NCBI GenBank assembly: GCA_937132175.1
Contig: CAKZNU010000084.1
Coordinates: forward strand, 1-5,148
Length of the DNA: 5,148 bases
Direction of reading: 5' to 3'
From: an uncultured euryarchaeote
GTDB taxonomy: Archaea; Nanohalarchaeota; Nanosalinia; Nanosalinales; Nanosalinaceae
In this document: piece by piece, positions 1 to 5,148 of the stretch
Position numbering within the stretch: the stretch's first letter is position 1
Layout of the letters: every line of letters begins with the position of its first letter
Notes under the pieces: generated by a model
Seen by the model: the letters and a program-made list of their open reading frames with translations, nothing else
What the model was told of the DNA's origin: nothing
Database searches by the model: none
Made by a program: the position numbers and the translations under genes

Positions 1-2
1 AC

Positions 3-287
3 TGGGTTGCCGGAGCCTTGACTGCCAGAGCCGGAGGCGCCTCGAGGAGATCATCTGTTGCTGCGGCCCTGGCAGGTTTTCTAGGCTTTTTCGTCGGCGG
101 TCCGGTCGGAACTCTTGTTCTGTCGACGCTGGCGGTAGGAGCAAGCGAGTACAACAGACACGGGAGATCAGAGGATGCCGGAAGAGCTGCTCTCTACTCG
201 GCTCTGGGAATGGTGGCTTCTGTAGGTCTACAGCTTGCGGTCACGATATCACTGTTTCTTGCGTTTGTCTCTACCCTTGTTCTGTAA
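3..287 (+). CDS. DUF456-type small membrane protein, C-terminal part (5' end outside window)
   Basis: The reading frame is already open at base 3, so the gene very probably begins upstream; the in-frame TTG at 18 is not a convincing start. About 94 residues are visible, ending at TAA. The segment reads as two Gly/Ala-rich hydrophobic hairpins separated by a short polar loop (EYNRHGRSEDAGRAA). The pattern GAL-TARAGGASRR, then GFLGFFVGGPVG, then GR-x5-A-x2-A-L-x3-LG, then a final hydrophobic helix is what I remember of DUF456 proteins, which are small predicted integral membrane proteins of unknown function in bacteria and archaea. The protein ends where that family normally ends, so only the front half is missing. 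Its last 17 bases overlap the 3' end of the convergent minus-strand fusion gene. The family call rests on remembered motif pattern, not alignment; another Gly-zipper membrane protein is the alternative. Confidence 0.65.
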   Translation, partial: WVAGALTARAGGASRRSSVAAALAGFLGFFVGGPVGTLVLSTLAVGASEYNRHGRSEDAGRAALYSALGMVASVGLQLAVTISLFLAFVSTLVL

Positions 288-2232
288 AATTCTGCGGGAA
301 GCCTCTAACCCTTGTCTCGTACTCTCCGCCTTCCCCTGCCGCGTTGAACCGGTATTCCTCCGAGAGATCGATTAAATCCTCTACTTTTTCTTCGTCCAAG
401 ACTTTTCCCTTCCATGACTCATCGAGTCCTCTTGCCGCGGTATCTACGATCTCTACCTCGAAGCCTTCACGTATCAGCCATCGCATGTAGTCTTTCTGGT
501 TCCACTGCCAGAGAGGTGTAAAAACCTTGAGACCGACTTTCTCCGCTATCCTATCCACACGATCCCTTTGATAAGTTGACTCTATGGCGCCGGCAACTAC
601 TCCGTCCACGCCGTAGACCTCTCTCGCCTTCCTGAGGCCTTTCAGAAGATCTTCCAGCTCCTTTTCCTTTTCGCCTGCAGTCTCTTGCTCGATGAGAGGT
701 TTCCCCAGCGTCTCAGCCTGTTTCTTTACCGCGGAGTCTTTCCTTGAGTCAAACATGTAGCTTTCCCTGTTCTCTGAGTCAAGCGTAAGCAGGCAGGATA
801 TCTCGTTGTTTCTTCTCTGCATCCTGTATGCCGCAGCGTTCGAGTCCTTGCCTCCAGAGGTCAGTGCCACAAGTTTTCTGTTCGGTTCATCCCGGAAGCT
901 GTTGCAGTACTCCTGTTTTCTATCGAAGCCTTCCTCCGTAGATATCCTGTCGAGAGCCTTCTCGAAGTTTGATCCGTACTGTGCCGCCACTTTCTCTCTC
1001 CATACAACCTCCTGTGGTACATCCATCTTCTCGGCGGCTTTCCTCAGAACGTACTTTCTGTAGCCGTCCTTCCTCTTCATTTCGGCTGGAACCGTAAGTG
1101 CATGTTTGACCAGCTCTTCATCGAGGAAAGGCACCCGTAGCTCCCGCCCGTTCCTGAAGCAGGTGACGTTGTCTCTGTAGAGATCTTCGTGGAATACTCC
1201 CCGGAGATCGGAGAGACACTCCTTGTTCAGGTATCCCTGCTGTCTCGAGTAACCTGCGTAAAGCTGTTCGGAGCCAAACCCTGAGAAGACAACCTTTTCG
1301 TCTCCTGACTGTGCCAGGCTGAAATGTATCGGCAGTGCAACACTGAGCTTGACGTAGTTCGTAGTCGAGAGCCAGTCCGAAAGTTCGGGAACAGCTTTCC
1401 TGACCTCCTCAAGATCTGCCTCATAGCTTTCCAGCTCTATATCCATTTCCTCGGCAACCACCTCCGCCTTCTCCCTGTCCCGAGGCGGATTTACGTTTCC
1501 GTGCTGTATACCCGCTGTGTATGCGGTAAAGTCTTTTCCAAGCTTTTTCAGGGCTGCTGCGATCATGGTCGAGTCCAGACCTCCTGAAAGCAAAAGAGCA
1601 ACTTCCGTATCCGGCACCCTTTTCTCCACAGCCTCGAGAAACCCCTCATGTATCTCTTCTGCGGCTTCCTCGATATCTGTGTTCTTCTCCTCTACTTCCG
1701 GAAACTCCCTCTGTCTAAAGGAGAGTTCCTGTGTCTCTGTATCGTACTTTAGTACTCTTCTTGGATGGAGTTCTCTGATTCCGGAGAGTCCTGCCTTCTC
1801 CAGTGCCTGTCTCTCCGAGGCAAATGCAAAGGGATCTGTACAGTACCACAGCGGGTTGACCCCGAACCTGTCCCTTCCCAGAAACACATCACCTCCCTGC
1901 ACATGCGCAAAGGCATAGATACCGTCAAGATCCTCCAGAGCTTCTAATACTTCTTCCTTTCTATTCAGAATCCTGTGCAGAGCCTCGGCGTCGTTATCCG
2001 CATCTACTCCGTGTTCCTCACGGAGTTTCCTCCAGTTGTATATTTCGCAGTTCGCCGTCGTAGCACTTGAGTTTCCGAGAGGCTGTTTCACGTCTCCGAC
2101 CACGGAGTGAAGCCGGTTGCCTATGTATATCTCGCCGGCTTCCTGCAGCCTCCCGGAGTTGCCTCTGTGTCTCTGATGTCTGGCGATTTCCTCTGCGGTC
2201 TTTTTCTCCGTTGATCCGTGTATTCCACACAT
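271..2232 (-). CDS. Glutaminase / asparagine-synthetase-like / Dph6 (diphthine-ammonia ligase) fusion protein
   Basis: 653 residues in three domains. (1) Residues 1-165: class II glutamine amidotransferase, with Cys2 nucleophile exposed after Met removal (MCGIHG), RHRG 21-24, Arg40, an oxyanion segment NCEIYN 61-66 (usually NGEIYN), Asp81 and GRDRFGVNPL 119-128. (2) About 185-430: Asn-synthetase-like domain with PP-loop SGGLDS 216-221, SGFGSEQLYAGY 317-328, RVPFLDEELV 366-375 and a Lys414 region. The usual GEGSDE Glu is Phe319; GYSR and AAQYGS recall ASNSD1. (3) About 450-653: DUF71/Dph6 domain with SGGKDS 459-464, GAIESTYQRDRV 548-559, PLW 573-575 and GEGGEYET 633-640. Dph6 amidates diphthine on elongation factor 2 using ATP and ammonia; glutamine-derived ammonia supply here is inference. 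The C-terminus stops only 13 residues after GEGGEYET, slightly short for the family. The start is fixed by the MCGI motif; no strong ribosome-binding site is seen. It lies 33 bases behind the Tat-protein gene, so co-transcription is possible. Confidence 0.9.
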   Translation of the reverse strand: MCGIHGSTEKKTAEEIARHQRHRGNSGRLQEAGEIYIGNRLHSVVGDVKQPLGNSSATTANCEIYNWRKLREEHGVDADNDAEALHRILNRKEEVLEALEDLDGIYAFAHVQGGDVFLGRDRFGVNPLWYCTDPFAFASERQALEKAGLSGIRELHPRRVLKYDTETQELSFRQREFPEVEEKNTDIEEAAEEIHEGFLEAVEKRVPDTEVALLLSGGLDSTMIAAALKKLGKDFTAYTAGIQHGNVNPPRDREKAEVVAEEMDIELESYEADLEEVRKAVPELSDWLSTTNYVKLSVALPIHFSLAQSGDEKVVFSGFGSEQLYAGYSRQQGYLNKECLSDLRGVFHEDLYRDNVTCFRNGRELRVPFLDEELVKHALTVPAEMKRKDGYRKYVLRKAAEKMDVPQEVVWREKVAAQYGSNFEKALDRISTEEGFDRKQEYCNSFRDEPNRKLVALTSGGKDSNAAAYRMQRRNNEISCLLTLDSENRESYMFDSRKDSAVKKQAETLGKPLIEQETAGEKEKELEDLLKGLRKAREVYGVDGVVAGAIESTYQRDRVDRIAEKVGLKVFTPLWQWNQKDYMRWLIREGFEVEIVDTAARGLDESWKGKVLDEEKVEDLIDLSEEYRFNAAGEGGEYETRVRGFPQNFTEQG

Positions 2233-2265
2233 ACTGTCTTGTACGGATTACTGAACTCTTATGTT

Positions 2266-2745
2266 TCAGCACGCAGACCCGTTTTCCGCTCCTTCCTCCA
2301 GCATGTCTGCGATGTCGTCTCCGTGTTCTCTGGCAGACTTGTTGTCCTTTACATCGAGGGTCCCGTTTTCCACTGCGACACCGTAGGCTTCCGCCGTCTC
2401 TTTGAACTCTTCCCTGTCTGAAGCCGTGCAGCCCTCACCTTGGTAGTTTACTCCTACTTGTAGCTCCCAGGAACCATCCATGTCGACATCTACTGCAGCG
2501 TAGGATCCTGCTACGTCCGCACTTAGTAGATTGTCGTCCAGCCCTATGTCATACCTCCCTTCCTCCACGTCTAAAGCATCTTCTCCTTTGTAGACAGCCT
2601 GCATCTCTCCTTTCGCTGAGTAGGTTCCCGACATGTTCATTACGTCAAAGTCAAGCTCTTGGTCGGTTACCGTGGCGTTTACACCGATTGTAGCGGCAGC
2701 TAATCCTCCACCTTTTCTGAGTAATCCTCTTCTGCTTATTTCCAT
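2266..2745 (-). CDS. Acidic Tat-exported protein of unknown function
   Basis: 159 residues, not recognised as a known family. The N-terminus carries a twin-arginine signal: SRRGLLRK at residues 4-11, followed by a short, weakly hydrophobic Gly/Ala stretch to about residue 24, with a possible signal-peptidase site after VNA (22-24). Export of a folded protein by the Tat route is typical of halophilic archaea. The mature part is very acidic: about 35 Asp/Glu against 12 Lys/Arg in the whole protein. Residues 30-105 alternate in a beta-strand manner, with two similar-looking stretches (about 33-55 and 84-105). Residues 108-155 look helical. There are only two cysteines, Cys106 and the very last residue Cys159, which could form a disulfide outside the cell. 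The ATG lies 26 bases from the centre of a good TATA box, which supports this start and a leaderless mRNA. The fusion gene follows 33 bases downstream on the same strand. Confidence 0.82.
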   Translation of the reverse strand: MEISRRGLLRKGGGLAAATIGVNATVTDQELDFDVMNMSGTYSAKGEMQAVYKGEDALDVEEGRYDIGLDDNLLSADVAGSYAAVDVDMDGSWELQVGVNYQGEGCTASDREEFKETAEAYGVAVENGTLDVKDNKSAREHGDDIADMLEEGAENGSAC

Positions 2746-2766
2746 ATGTTGTTATTGTACAGTAAC

Positions 2767-2777
2767 ATTTATATACT
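2767..2777 (-). promoter_or_regulatory. TATA box for the Tat-protein gene (leaderless promoter)
   Basis: Read on the minus strand the site is AGTATATAAAT, close to the archaeal box A. Its centre (about 2771) lies 26 bases upstream of the ATG at 2745, so transcription should start at or next to the start codon, giving an mRNA without a leader. It sits in the 97-base gap (2746-2842) behind the helical-protein gene, so the Tat-protein gene probably has its own transcript. The downstream fusion gene may share it. Confidence 0.7.
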
Positions 2778-2842
2778 GGGTGATGTATCTTTGTGAAATA
2801 ACAGAAAGTCCATAACAGTGGCTTTTTTGTCCAAGATCTAGA

Positions 2843-3460
2843 TTATCCTTGGATCCGTCTTATTGCTCTGGCATTGCCCTGTATCTTTTCTATAAATATT
2901 CTTACGACATTTGCGGCATCTGTGCAGAGTTGCTCTCTGATATCCTCTAGATCCTCTTTTGCCTCTTCAGTGGATTTGTATCTGGAGTCGCTAGGATCTA
3001 CTCCAAGGGCGGCCGACAGCCGTGACACAACATTGTTCACTTTGTCTATTGCTTTAAGCCTGTCATCGTTCACTAGATCCAAGATTCCAAACCCCGAGAC
3101 TTTTTGTTTATTTGACGCCGCTGTAAGATCTTCACAGAACTTGCCGAGCTGATTTATGCCCTCTCTCATCCGTTCCCTCTCATTTATCTCCACCAGTTTT
3201 TCGATGAACTGGTTGATTAAGCTTGCAAGATAAAAGCCCGTCTCCTCTGCGTCTAAAGCGATCAAACTACTATATCCCTCTTCTACTTCAGAGTCAACCC
3301 TGTAGCCGTTTATATCCTCTCTAGCTTCCTCCAGATCCCCTAGATGTTTAGCATTAACCTCATTTCCAAGAATCTCTGCCTTCTCGATCAAACCTTCTAA
3401 ATTTTCTCTCCTTATTGAGATAATCTCTTCTGCAAGCTGGCCCGGAGTAATATCGTCCAT
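2843..3460 (-). CDS. Predicted alpha-helical protein of unknown function
   Basis: 205 residues, no family recognised. The sequence is rich in Glu, Asp, Lys, Ile and Leu with regular heptad-like spacing over much of its length (about 8-50, 67-112, 128-152 and 163-203), which suggests a helical bundle or coiled coil. No signal peptide and no clear membrane segment is seen; 74-92 (TGFYLASLINQFIEKLVEI) is the most hydrophobic stretch but is amphipathic. About 43 acidic against 26 basic residues fits a salt-adapted cytoplasmic protein. The last dozen residues are basic (NARAIRRIQG). The two cysteines are 109 and 179. Sampled lines are around 40-50% GC, below the fusion gene's roughly 50-58%, a modest difference that could mean weaker constraint or more recent arrival. 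It lies 36 bases downstream of nucS on the same strand but has its own TATA-like box, which favours the ATG at 3460. Confidence 0.75.
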   Translation of the reverse strand: MDDITPGQLAEEIISIRRENLEGLIEKAEILGNEVNAKHLGDLEEAREDINGYRVDSEVEEGYSSLIALDAEETGFYLASLINQFIEKLVEINERERMREGINQLGKFCEDLTAASNKQKVSGFGILDLVNDDRLKAIDKVNNVVSRLSAALGVDPSDSRYKSTEEAKEDLEDIREQLCTDAANVVRIFIEKIQGNARAIRRIQG

Positions 3461-3480
3461 GAAATGAGTATATGACTCTA

Positions 3481-3491
3481 TGTATTTATTC
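3481..3491 (-). promoter_or_regulatory. TATA-like box for the helical-protein gene
   Basis: On the minus strand the core reads AATAAATA (3483-3490). Its centre lies 26-27 bases upstream of the ATG at 3460, the spacing expected for a leaderless archaeal transcript. It fits in the short gap between the nucS stop (3497-3499) and this gene, so the gene can be transcribed independently of nucS. The box is AT-rich but not a perfect consensus. Confidence 0.5.
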
Positions 3492-3496
3492 CTTGA

Positions 3497-4276
3497 TCAG
3501 GTCTCGTAGTCGGGTTCGAAGTCGCTGAGTCCTTTCTGACCTCTGTCCATGGACTCGTAGCTCGATATAACGTCTTCCATCTCAACCTCTACGAACTCGA
3601 GGTCTCTTTCCTCCAGGTACTTCAGAACCTTTTCAGATATCTTCGGGGCTACGAGTATGCCTCTGATCTCCCCGCTGTATTGCTTTTCTATCTCGTCTAT
3701 GTATCTCTGTAGCTGCAGCACCGAGTTGTGGTCAGGATTTCTCTTCACCTCTATTACTGTCCAGACATCCTCTGAGTCCTTCATGAACACGTCTATGAAT
3801 CCTGCCGGTGTTTCCTTTTCTCTTTCCAGCACCGTCATACCTTCTTCGACTATCGAAGGTTCTTCCTCTAATGATTCATGGATGTCAACTTCGTGTCCAC
3901 GGACCTTAAGCTCCGATCTGTCCACCATCTGGTAGACGGCTACCATATCCAGGGACTCAAACTCTATACTGACTGTTTCCTCCGGGTTGGATCTTCTGGC
4001 CTCAAGCACAAGGTTTTCTCCTTTGATTTCAAGGCTGTATGAGTCTACCTCCGGCTGCCAGTTTTTTGGCTGATAGTTCTCCGGCCCGTGAACCAGGAGA
4101 GCTGAGTCCTGCTTGCTCAGCACAAGTCTCTCACCTCTATCAAGCTTTGACTTTGCCCGGCCCTGGTAGTTTACAGTGCAGAGGCCTATGATCTGGACGG
4201 TATAGTCTCGCCGGATGTACTCATCTACCAGCTTCTCTGCCTCCTCTAGATCAGGCTCTTTAACCAACTCCTTCAT
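3497..4276 (-). CDS. nucS: EndoMS/NucS mismatch-specific endonuclease
   Basis: 259 residues, close to the roughly 250 usual for archaeal NucS/EndoMS, a homodimeric restriction-fold nuclease that makes double-strand cuts at mismatched base pairs. The N-terminal DNA-binding and dimer domain shows the family signature CTVNYQGRAKSKLDRGERL (33-51, including Arg40), a KQDSALLVH stretch (55-63) and NWQP (72-75). The C-terminal nuclease domain has GFIDVF with Asp162, then VIEVKR with Glu176 and Lys178, and VLQLQRYID (186-194), matching the D...ExK catalytic set and the following QL-x-RY helix. The tail holds QKGLSDFE (247-254), a partial PCNA-interacting (PIP) box Q-x2-L-x2-F in which the final aromatic is Glu. 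The ATG at 4276 lies 26 bases from a TATA-like box. The gene is divergent from a radC-containing operon, consistent with a DNA-repair neighbourhood. Confidence 0.93.
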   Translation of the reverse strand: MKELVKEPDLEEAEKLVDEYIRRDYTVQIIGLCTVNYQGRAKSKLDRGERLVLSKQDSALLVHGPENYQPKNWQPEVDSYSLEIKGENLVLEARRSNPEETVSIEFESLDMVAVYQMVDRSELKVRGHEVDIHESLEEEPSIVEEGMTVLEREKETPAGFIDVFMKDSEDVWTVIEVKRNPDHNSVLQLQRYIDEIEKQYSGEIRGILVAPKISEKVLKYLEERDLEFVEVEMEDVISSYESMDRGQKGLSDFEPDYET

Positions 4277-4297
4277 AGTATGTTCTTTCCTGCCCGG

Positions 4298-4306
4298 TTT
4301 TTTATC
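4298..4306 (-). promoter_or_regulatory. TATA-like box for nucS in the divergent intergenic region
   Basis: On the minus strand the site reads GATAAAAAA. Its centre (about 4302) lies 26 bases upstream of the nucS ATG, again the leaderless spacing. It lies in the 72-base region (4277-4348) between nucS and the plus-strand operon, so the two promoters must overlap or adjoin. The box is A-rich rather than a true TATA, hence moderate confidence. Confidence 0.45.
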
Positions 4307-4334
4307 GGATCCATAAGTCTAAAGAAACGCTGTG

Positions 4335-4340
4335 TTAAAT
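4335..4340 (+). promoter_or_regulatory. Possible promoter element upstream of the radC operon
   Basis: TTAAAT at 4335-4340 is the most TATA-like plus-strand sequence before the ATG at 4349. Its centre is only about 11 bases from the ATG, too close for the usual spacing of about 26. At the expected position (about 4323) there is only the weak TCTAAAG. The true box is therefore uncertain: it could be one of these or the T-rich tract at 4298-4305, which would give a leader of about 20 bases. Confidence 0.2.
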
Positions 4341-4348
4341 ACTGTGCT

Positions 4349-4852
4349 ATGACTCTGCAAGGCCGTGATCATGTCGATGACTCAGAGACATCGTATGCAG
4401 AATCTACGACTTATCTGGTCAACTACGTACTTGAGAGATGTAATAGGTGGCGAGAGGCCGTAAGGAATGAGAGAGGTCCTGGTGAGGTAGATCGTATTGC
4501 AAAAGAGGCTGCAAAGGGTCTGTATACGCTGGATGAGCTGGCCCAGGACCTTGACGAGACACCGGCAAATCTTCCGGACCAGAAAGAGAAGGCTTACTGG
4601 TCTTATATGTCCGTTGAGAGAGTCTTCAGGGATCTCGGCACTTCCTTGAGCGAGAGATCTCCTGCCACGTTTTCACTGAGGAACGGAAACATGGAGCCAG
4701 GATTTTCTGCTGATGGGTACGGAACAGAGATGTATTCTCTTCCCAGGGATATACTGGATGAGACGGATCGAGGAGTATCTGATATAGGTTCTGAGCCGAC
4801 CGAAAACCTCCCGGATCTTGAGATCGGTCTCTACGAGGCTATGGTTAAGTGA
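4349..4852 (+). CDS. Unknown acidic protein, first gene of a radC operon
   Basis: 167 residues from the ATG at 4349; no family recognised. The frame extends back to an ATG at 4280, but those 23 extra residues (MFFPARFFIGS...) are basic and hydrophobic, unlike the rest, and would overlap the nucS promoter, so 4349 is preferred. Residues 1-100 are acidic and mostly helical, including VNYVLERCNRWREAVRNER (24-42) and a stretch AYWSYMSVERVFRDLG (82-97). The remaining 65 residues are rich in Gly, Pro, Ser and Asp and look poorly ordered, ending EIGLYEAMVK. The single cysteine is residue 31. No signal peptide or membrane segment is seen. The TGA stop shares its A with the ATG of radC (TGATG), so the two genes are almost certainly co-transcribed and translationally coupled. 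A role alongside RadC is inference from position only. Confidence 0.72.
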   Translation: MTLQGRDHVDDSETSYAESTTYLVNYVLERCNRWREAVRNERGPGEVDRIAKEAAKGLYTLDELAQDLDETPANLPDQKEKAYWSYMSVERVFRDLGTSLSERSPATFSLRNGNMEPGFSADGYGTEMYSLPRDILDETDRGVSDIGSEPTENLPDLEIGLYEAMVK

Positions 4853-5148
4853 TGGATTATACGATCAAGGATCTGCCGGAGGAAGAGAGGCCGCGTGAAA
4901 AGCTCGAGAACCACGGGGCCTCCGATCTTACGAGCTCTGAGCTTCTTTCTATACTGCTTCGAACAGGTACATCCGGGAAAAACGTCAGAGAGCTTGCCTC
5001 GGAGATTCTGGGAAGTTACAGCCTGGATGAGATGGCTTCCAGAAGCATGGAGGACTTCAAGGAATTCAAGGGCGTTTCACGTGTGAAGGCAGGACAGCTC
5101 AAGGCTCTTGGTGAGCTTGCCCGCAGAATGAAGAGAACAGAAGGGGAG
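4852..5148 (+). CDS. radC: RadC family protein, N-terminal 99 residues (3' end outside window)
   Basis: The frame from the ATG at 4852 stays open to the window end, giving 99 residues. These form the N-terminal RadC/UPF0758 domain. The hallmark segment LPEEERPREKLENHGASDL (8-26) is followed by ELLSILLRTGTSGKNVRELA (30-49) and then a helix-hairpin-helix-like stretch FKGVSRVKAGQLKALGELAR (72-91). The hairpin GVS replaces the more usual GIG. The metal-binding MPN/JAB domain (HxH...D motif) that follows in complete members lies beyond the window. RadC proteins were named for a repair phenotype in E. coli that was later attributed to recG, so the biochemical role is not settled; many members sit near repair or mobile genes. 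The start overlaps the stop of the unknown upstream gene by one base. Placement opposite nucS suggests a DNA-maintenance role, which is inference. Confidence 0.88.
   Translation, partial: MDYTIKDLPEEERPREKLENHGASDLTSSELLSILLRTGTSGKNVRELASEILGSYSLDEMASRSMEDFKEFKGVSRVKAGQLKALGELARRMKRTEGE

Noticed and set aside
273..315. Direct repeat ACCCTTGT at 273-280 and 308-315
   Set aside because: Only 8 bases, both copies within coding sequence, with no mobile-element features. Probably chance.
806..1918. Plus-strand open frames inside the fusion gene (for example 806-1063 and 1517-1918)
   Set aside because: They lie antisense to well-supported enzyme motifs, are Ser/Cys/Phe-rich and lack the acidic composition of the real proteins. 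They are shadows of the minus-strand gene.
2183..2232. Ordinary asparagine synthetase B as the full identity of the long minus-strand gene
   Set aside because: The N-terminus fits, but the last 200 residues are a clear Dph6/DUF71 domain and the middle domain deviates at a key catalytic position, so a plain asnB label would mislead.
2067..2421. Plus-strand open frames across the gap between the fusion gene and the Tat-protein gene
   Set aside because: The products are Arg/Cys/Leu-rich with no recognisable motif and run antisense to two genes with clear N-terminal signatures.
2831..2852. Short inverted repeat CCAAG...CTTGG around the stop of the helical-protein gene, near a T-run at 2823-2828
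   Set aside because: The stem is only 5 bases with a 12-base loop, and the T-run is on the plus strand, so it does not form a terminator for the minus-strand gene.
4280..4348. N-terminal extension of the unknown protein from the ATG at 4280
   Set aside because: The 23 added residues are basic and hydrophobic, unlike the acidic remainder, and the ATG lies four bases from the divergent nucS start, inside its promoter. The ATG at 4349 is more likely.

Overview
The window looks like chromosomal DNA from a salt-adapted archaeon, possibly a nanohaloarchaeon or another small euryarchaeal or DPANN lineage. Three things point there. It carries an EndoMS/NucS mismatch endonuclease and a Dph6-type (diphthamide pathway) ATPase domain; diphthamide is archaeal and eukaryotic. 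The proteins are acidic: the 159-residue Tat protein is about 22% Asp+Glu against about 7.5% Lys+Arg. AT-rich TATA-like boxes sit about 26 bases upstream of three start codons, the layout of leaderless archaeal transcripts. The lineage is inference; no rRNA or tRNA gene is visible.

Layout. Left edge (3-287, +): the C-terminal part of a Gly/Ala-rich membrane protein of DUF456 type. It converges on, and overlaps by 17 bases, a long minus-strand gene (271-2232). That gene encodes one polypeptide with a class II glutaminase domain, an asparagine-synthetase-like domain and a Dph6/DUF71 ATP-pyrophosphatase domain. Upstream of it on the minus strand, 33 bases away, is a small acidic Tat-exported protein of unknown function (2266-2745) with a clear TATA box. 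Next come an unrecognised helical protein (2843-3460, -), somewhat more AT-rich than its neighbours, and EndoMS/NucS (3497-4276, -). Across a 72-base divergent intergenic region lies a plus-strand pair: an unknown 167-residue protein (4349-4852) whose stop overlaps the start of radC (4852 to the window end, partial).

How the genes may work together. The right half is a small DNA-maintenance neighbourhood: NucS, which cuts mismatched DNA and probably docks on PCNA through a C-terminal PIP-like motif, is divergent from an operon holding RadC. The unknown first gene of that operon is a candidate partner by position only. The left half is dominated by the fusion enzyme. Its N-terminal domain keeps the residues expected for releasing ammonia from glutamine, and its C-terminal domain keeps the Dph6 motifs for ATP- and ammonia-dependent amidation of diphthine on elongation factor 2. 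The middle domain resembles the ASNSD1-like branch of the asparagine synthetase superfamily and lacks a glutamate that is catalytic in AsnB. The fusion could therefore be a glutamine-fed amidotransferase for diphthamide; that is inference. It is the most interesting object here.

There is no CRISPR array, insertion sequence, RNA gene or other mobile element that I can support, and no gene-free stretch above 300 bases.
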